10,263 bases of DNA, from positions 975,923 to 986,185 of the forward strand of contig NW_003122409.1 of assembly GCF_000003605.2 (NCBI RefSeq), written 5' to 3'. The translations under genes were made by a program, and so were the position numbers. The notes beneath the pieces are model-generated. The model was not told where the DNA came from. It was given only the letters and a program-made list of their open reading frames with translations, and did no database searches. Positions 5,821-10,263 of this stretch are shown here, piece after piece. The number at the start of each line of letters is the position of its first letter. Position 1 is the first letter of the stretch. The DNA is from Saccoglossus kowalevskii (taxonomy: Eukaryota > Hemichordata > Enteropneusta > Harrimaniidae).

Positions 5821-8329
5821 CGAAACAATGTAAAAGCAATTCATTGAAGTTTTGGTATATGGCATATGGAATCCTGTTCAAAACCACTGAAAAGCCATAT
5901 TCTGTTAATTGCTAGTGCAAATAAATTATTTATACACACCCAGTAAATCTAAATACATGTCAGTTTGTACCTTTGTTCCGGACCCCTGAATTGAAGTAAA
6001 ACAAAACAAAACAAAGTGAAAAATCTGTTATTTACACAAAAGTATAGGGCATTTGTATAGCTGTTGCTTTTGCAACCAACCAACCAACTGATCGCAGACT
6101 ATGTTTGACATTTTAATGTTAAATGTTGTGTGTAATGTTTGAAGTGCATACGATTTGCACACTCATGATTAGTTTGACGTCATTATTATAATATAGGTTC
6201 TAAATAAAAAAAGTTATTGTAGACAAGATTTTATCTCGTGCGCATTCAATTTAATCACGCTTTAATCACGGCCAGAGCATGGTTGTTATGATTTTTTTTT
6301 TTCATGAAGTTCATAATTTAAAACCATTTCTTTTAAATAGCCAACAATAATAGATAATTTGGCAACAGCTGTAGTAAATTACGTGTATTAGACGGTTCTA
6401 CACTTAAACTTGACACTCATAGTATCGGCATAATAAAACAAACAAATAGAAAAACTGCAGCACCCTCTCCAGTATCCACTTTTTGATAATCTTTGCATTC
6501 TCACCATTTGATGCAAGATAGCAGTAAGGTCACATAACATGTGATGTGAAAACTAAGGATCGTTTAATCGCCATTGCATTGAAATCGGTCGAGTGGATGG
6601 GACCAATATGACGCACGATACATAATGTTATAGGAAATATCACATAAAATAATCAGTGAGAGACTGTCAAAGAGAGGTTACGTTCTTCGTTGTATGTGAG
6701 CTTGGTGCTTGGATCATTTTGATTAGAACAAACGTTTAAGCATATGGCCTGTCACATTGTTTTCATTCTTCCACATTTGATTGATCATTCTTTTGTTGTT
6801 TTCACGAAGTACATATAAAGAAAACGACAGTTATTATTAATGTGACCAATTTGGTTTGTATTATTCAATGGATTTTGTTGGTTTTGCAGTTTACCTGGTT
6901 CAATGAACCTCTTTTTTGACACAAAATTGTTTGGATAGATTCCAATGTTTTGTTTCTGGATTACTAGGCATCAAGCAGACAGCGCATTTCATTGCATACG
7001 GGTGTGACAATTCTTGTGTGTCGCCCTCATTTGACAGGATAATTAGTCAGTTTTTGTTAACTTGGCCATGCAGTGTTTCTTTATATTCTGGACTCCTAAA
7101 GTTAATATTCCAATATATTGCACATGTCCAGACCATATTCATATTTTCATGCGCGTCAAACCTGGTGTCATGATGAATGTCTAGCAAAATAATTAATCAA
7201 AGATATAAACTGAACAAAATATACCTCGGTCTTATTAAGAAGAGGTTGAACAGTCAGGGAATACGTGGCGTATCAAATGTTCTTTCTACTATTAACCTTT
7301 ATTTTATCAGTGAAAAGACTAATGAACTTGCATTGACCTGTATCGCACGTTACAATTTACGTTGATATGTTGTATATAATGAGCGATCTATAATGTTCAC
7401 GCATATATTGTTATACATTTTCCTACTATAAAAATAGTATGCAGCTAGGATGTCCAATAGTTAAGAATAGCAAGCGCTTTTTACAATTCATGTCAGAACG
7501 TGATTATATATTTTGTTATATTTTCTTCGATATGTTAATTGAGGCAAATCATTTTATGAATAATAACTCTTTGAATATATCATTTCGTTATGAATATACT
7601 GAACAGTCAGAATGATGTATGATCATACGTTCTGTAGACTTTCATTTTGCGATTGTTAATTACGATCATGATTGAGTGGAACTGAAAACGCAGTGATAGT
7701 ATTTGGTGATATTAATCCTTATCACAATTGTCGGGATCACTAATGTGAATTAAGACTAAGGATACATAGACCAAAATTCCATTTGTCAAGAGTTTATAAC
7801 AATCAAACAAATATGACGAATAACATGACGGAACCAATGACTAAATGACTAAATCTGCAAACACATTGAACCTTTTGGCTATTCTTTATTGTGTAGACGG
7901 AGTCAATAAAGTTGTATACATCTTTCCCCAGGAATGTGTTCATTCTTTGTGAAAAGGTAGGTCATTGCTATACATGGTCATATGGGAAATAAAAAAACGT
8001 ACCAATTGTGTTAGGTAAACATGCTTTAAATTTGACCCGGATACAAAAGACACAATTGAGAAAAGCTTCCACCCAATTATTACTACTTGTTGGCAAATCG
8101 AAAAAATGAAACAGTGTGTTTGGAAATAAAATCAAAACAAGAAAAATAAGGCAATTTTAATAATTTGTCGCGTCCGAAGATATGGGCGGTAAAATGTATT
8201 TTCAATCGGGAATTTCTGCTTGTCCAATAATAACCATTGACACCACACACACAATGGTGATAAAACTAATTCACTTTTATAGTCATTGTCTAAGCACTTT
8301 CTGATATGAATATGTGTTGTACTTTATTT
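5821..8329. other. Long non-coding AT-rich stretch
   Basis: No frame on either strand shows a recognised family. The longest (about 6916-7173 and 7177-7365, plus strand) lack motifs and an ATG start. Small repeats seen: (AAAAC)3 at 5998-6012, an AACC run at 6074-6088, a T-run near 6291-6302, a 6-bp hairpin TACTAT/ATAGTA at 7424-7439, and the 12-bp palindrome GTATGATCATAC at 7617-7628 flanked by CAGAA and TTCTG. No RNA gene is supported. Confidence 0.5.
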
Positions 8330-8356
8330 TGTAGATATTTGATGGCAATATCTACA
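8330..8356. repeat. Perfect 10-bp hairpin
   Basis: TGTAGATATT (8330-8339) is the exact reverse complement of AATATCTACA (8347-8356) with a 7-nt loop TGATGGC. It is isolated in AT-rich non-coding DNA. It is too short for a microRNA precursor and has no assigned function. Confidence 0.5.
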
Positions 8357-8601
8357 TTATTTTTTTTCTAGGATAGAAACTATAACATAGACTAAAGCTA
8401 AACAAGAAATACTGCTTAAATAATAATTGTAAAAAAAATATAAACTTCATTGATCAAGCCTCGCCTAAAACTGAGTGAACTGAGCTTTTTTCTCTAAGGG
8501 CCAACTTTGTACCAGTCTATATGACAAAAGAGATGATTTCAATTTTACTATCATCAATTTTCCACACCTTTACAGCAATATTCCATTCCATATTTATTGG
8601 G

Positions 8602-8671
8602 TAATATATATAATAATAATAATATAATATATATGCCTGTTCATGCCTGTTATTGAATATGCCTGTTCATG
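8602..8671. repeat. A/T-only tract followed by a triplicated ATGCCTGTT
   Basis: Positions 8602-8634 are entirely A and T, mixing TA and TAA units. Directly after, ATGCCTGTT occurs at 8633-8641, 8643-8651 and 8659-8667, the first and third copies extending to ATGCCTGTTCATG. This looks like slippage or small tandem duplication next to a simple repeat. The 84-codon frame beginning at 8643 starts inside this repeat and is not recognised. Confidence 0.55.
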
Positions 8672-9444
8672 GCGTCAATATTTGTCTGATGTAGATTTCA
8701 GGTATCATATAGAAACTGTCGATTATAAATATTTGCAACACTTGAAGCAGAATGATATGCGATCACTCTTCCCGTACATACATCCTTTTCTTTCTCATTT
8801 CACTACGTTGTGTAGTACTTGCAGTTTGGCATGTCATGTCCACATGTATATTGGTGCACGAGAACAACACATTAGACAAGTACACCATAGTACATAGTTA
8901 AAATGTTATATGGACCACATGGTATAGATGAAGTGATGTCAGAGTAATTAAATACTGCTCCACATGTAGCATGCCTATATCAGACGATATTTATTCCCAA
9001 GCTGTCTGTTGAATCTTATGAGGAGTAATTGTCTAGAAAACTTTTGGTTTAATAGGTTGGACAAAAATAATACAATATCTCTTTGAAAACCTAAAACTCT
9101 AGCATATCGAATGAGTTGAGAAATGTATAACATCTAGGCAGGAGAAAGTGGTGGTGAACATTTACGATAGTCAAATTAAAATAATGAGTTTATTTAATTA
9201 ATTTTTTTCTTTTAAGGTTTGTAATATGGTCATCTTTGGCGAGACTATTCACTACCACGAACTGTAAATTGTCCTTTTGTATATAGCGTTATTTATTTGA
9301 ACACATGTGCTTCATGGTATTCATTTCAACAAACAGCATTCGCAACCCAATACAACAAATTTACAATATGATTGACTGAGAAGATGTGCATTTTGAAAAA
9401 AAGTGAAACCAGACACTGTTCCAATGACGATTTCATGTATTAGT
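8672..9444. other. Non-coding stretch
   Basis: The frame 8643-8897 covers the first part but has no family motif, no polyadenylation context and a start inside a repeat, so I do not call it a gene. Beyond it nothing but AT-rich sequence is seen. Confidence 0.4.
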
Positions 9445-9460
9445 TATATATATATATATA
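9445..9460. repeat. (TA)8 microsatellite
   Basis: Eight exact TA units, within a longer A/T-only context reaching about 9467. Confidence 0.85.
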
Positions 9461-10108
9461 ATTATATACTTAATACAACATTGAATCTCAATAAAGACAT
9501 ATGCGACAAAGAGTGGGTGGGAATTTGTTTGCATTTGCTCAATTGTTATATTATATTATATTAAAGATAATGGTTTTGAACATGCCTAATATATAAACGA
9601 GTGAATGGGACATAATTTATTGTTAAAATCTCAGGAGGGTGATAATAGAAACAACTACTAATATGATAATTTGCATATTTGAATACATGCACATTATTAA
9701 ATTTATATTAACTTGTAAATATACTGTGCATATTGTATCATTAATCAATCAAGTGAGAATTCTTGCAAACATTTCAGTCAGTGACATTTAAACAGTTTTC
9801 AAACACATTAAAATTGGACTTTGTGGAACCATATACCACTGGTCAACACTGGCCACATGATACTGACTTCACATGACTATACTATAAATGCTTGATTGAG
9901 ACATGAAAACGGTTAATTAGTCTTCAACACAGAGAATCCATCTCACCCACGACTTGCATAAAATAATTAACATTCAAACGAAGCTTGATGACAATTTCTT
10001 GTTCTAATTAATTAACCAATAGTAGTGTGCACTTAAATAATAATATGCCTGAATGTGTGCACTGGAAATCAATAATTGTATCATCAATTCTATGAATTTC
10101 TATTTTAA
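9461..10108. other. Non-coding stretch with a short (TTATA) repeat
   Basis: Three and a half TTATA units occur at 9546-9563. No gene, RNA or regulatory element is otherwise supported. The region would lie downstream of the minus-strand ferritin-like gene. Confidence 0.5.
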
Positions 10109-10114
10109 TTTATT
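10109..10114 (-). terminator. Possible poly(A) signal for the minus-strand ferritin-like gene
   Basis: TTTATT on the plus strand reads AATAAA on the minus strand, only 7 nt beyond the stop codon at 10122-10124. This would give a very short 3' UTR. Another candidate is at 9616-9621. The hexamer is common by chance here. Confidence 0.25.
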
Positions 10115-10121
10115 TCCTTTG

Positions 10122-10263
10122 CTACTTTATATAGGTGTATTCAAAAGTTGGCGAAGCATGTTGCGGTTTATCTGGTTTTATGGGCATCTCCACTAACTGT
10201 CTGCCAAGTTGTTCTAGATATGACATCATAGACATACATCCCACCATGTTACTTGAATTTACA
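10122..10263 (-). CDS. Second ferritin-like protein, C-terminal end, cut by window end
   Basis: On the minus strand, codons from 10262 down to the TAG at 10124-10122 encode 46 residues. The first 28 (VNSSNMVGCMSMMSYLEQLG then RQLVEMPI) are identical to the plus-strand ferritin-like protein at 438-521. The following tail is diverged (KPDKPQHASPTFEYTYIK versus DLNGSLHALPIFEYIDTTVEM), with only the PxFEY anchor kept. Over the matching 84 nt there are four differences, all synonymous. This is therefore a paralogue in convergent orientation, its body lying beyond the window. The conserved part is the last helix of the ferritin-like domain. Nothing here indicates a pseudogene. Confidence 0.8.
   Translation of the reverse strand, partial: VNSSNMVGCMSMMSYLEQLGRQLVEMPIKPDKPQHASPTFEYTYIK

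Noticed and set aside
6916-7365. Two consecutive ORFs of 85 and 62 codons
   Set aside because: Neither has an ATG start at the beginning of the open frame or any family similarity that I recognise; composition follows the AT-rich background.
8330-8356. microRNA precursor
   Set aside because: The 10-bp stem is far shorter than a pre-miRNA hairpin, and flanking bases do not extend the pairing.
8643-8897. 84-codon ATG ORF
   Set aside because: Starts inside a triplicated short repeat, has no recognisable domain, and no supporting gene signals.

Overview
The window looks like AT-rich nuclear DNA from an animal, most likely a marine invertebrate. The evidence is one intact gene with a consensus short spliceosomal intron, a Kozak-context start, a type II membrane-anchored sulfotransferase product and an AATAAA poly(A) signal, surrounded by long non-coding, low-complexity spacers. 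No bacterial operon, ribosome binding site, tRNA, rRNA or CRISPR array is visible. The species cannot be fixed from the sequence alone.

Layout. (1) Positions 1-587, plus strand: the 3' end of a gene for a ferritin-like protein of the VioB/RebD-related type, cut by the window start. (2) About 590-2000: a 3' UTR with a poly(A) signal, then a protein-like stretch (1191-1490) broken by a stop, which may be a decayed exon. (3) About 2000-3060: a comparatively GC- and CpG-rich island crowded with inverted repeats. It includes a multi-hairpin block (2514-2625) and a 148-bp foldback with 28-bp near-perfect terminal arms (2913-3060), plus YY1-like and CTCF-like motifs and a weak candidate first exon with a membrane segment. 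(4) 4131-5656: the best-defined gene, a single-coding-exon Golgi-type sulfotransferase. A TATA-like box inside a perfect 16-bp hairpin, a CpG-rich 5' exon, a 94-nt 5'-UTR intron and an upstream ORF precede the start codon, and a poly(A) signal follows the stop. (5) 5657-10108: mostly non-coding DNA with microsatellites, including a 40-bp perfect palindrome of nine AATT units. (6) 10122-10263, minus strand: the 3' end of a second ferritin-like gene, paralogous to the first and convergent with it.

The main structural theme is two convergently oriented ferritin-like paralogues at the window edges, identical over 28 residues, with an unrelated sulfotransferase gene between them. I see no evidence that the sulfotransferase and ferritin-like proteins share a pathway; the arrangement is more simply a local inverted duplication around or beside it. 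I did not find a clearly new multi-gene system. The points most worth checking are the inverted paralogue pair, the overlapping upstream ORF of the sulfotransferase, and the foldback elements near 2.5-3.1 kb.
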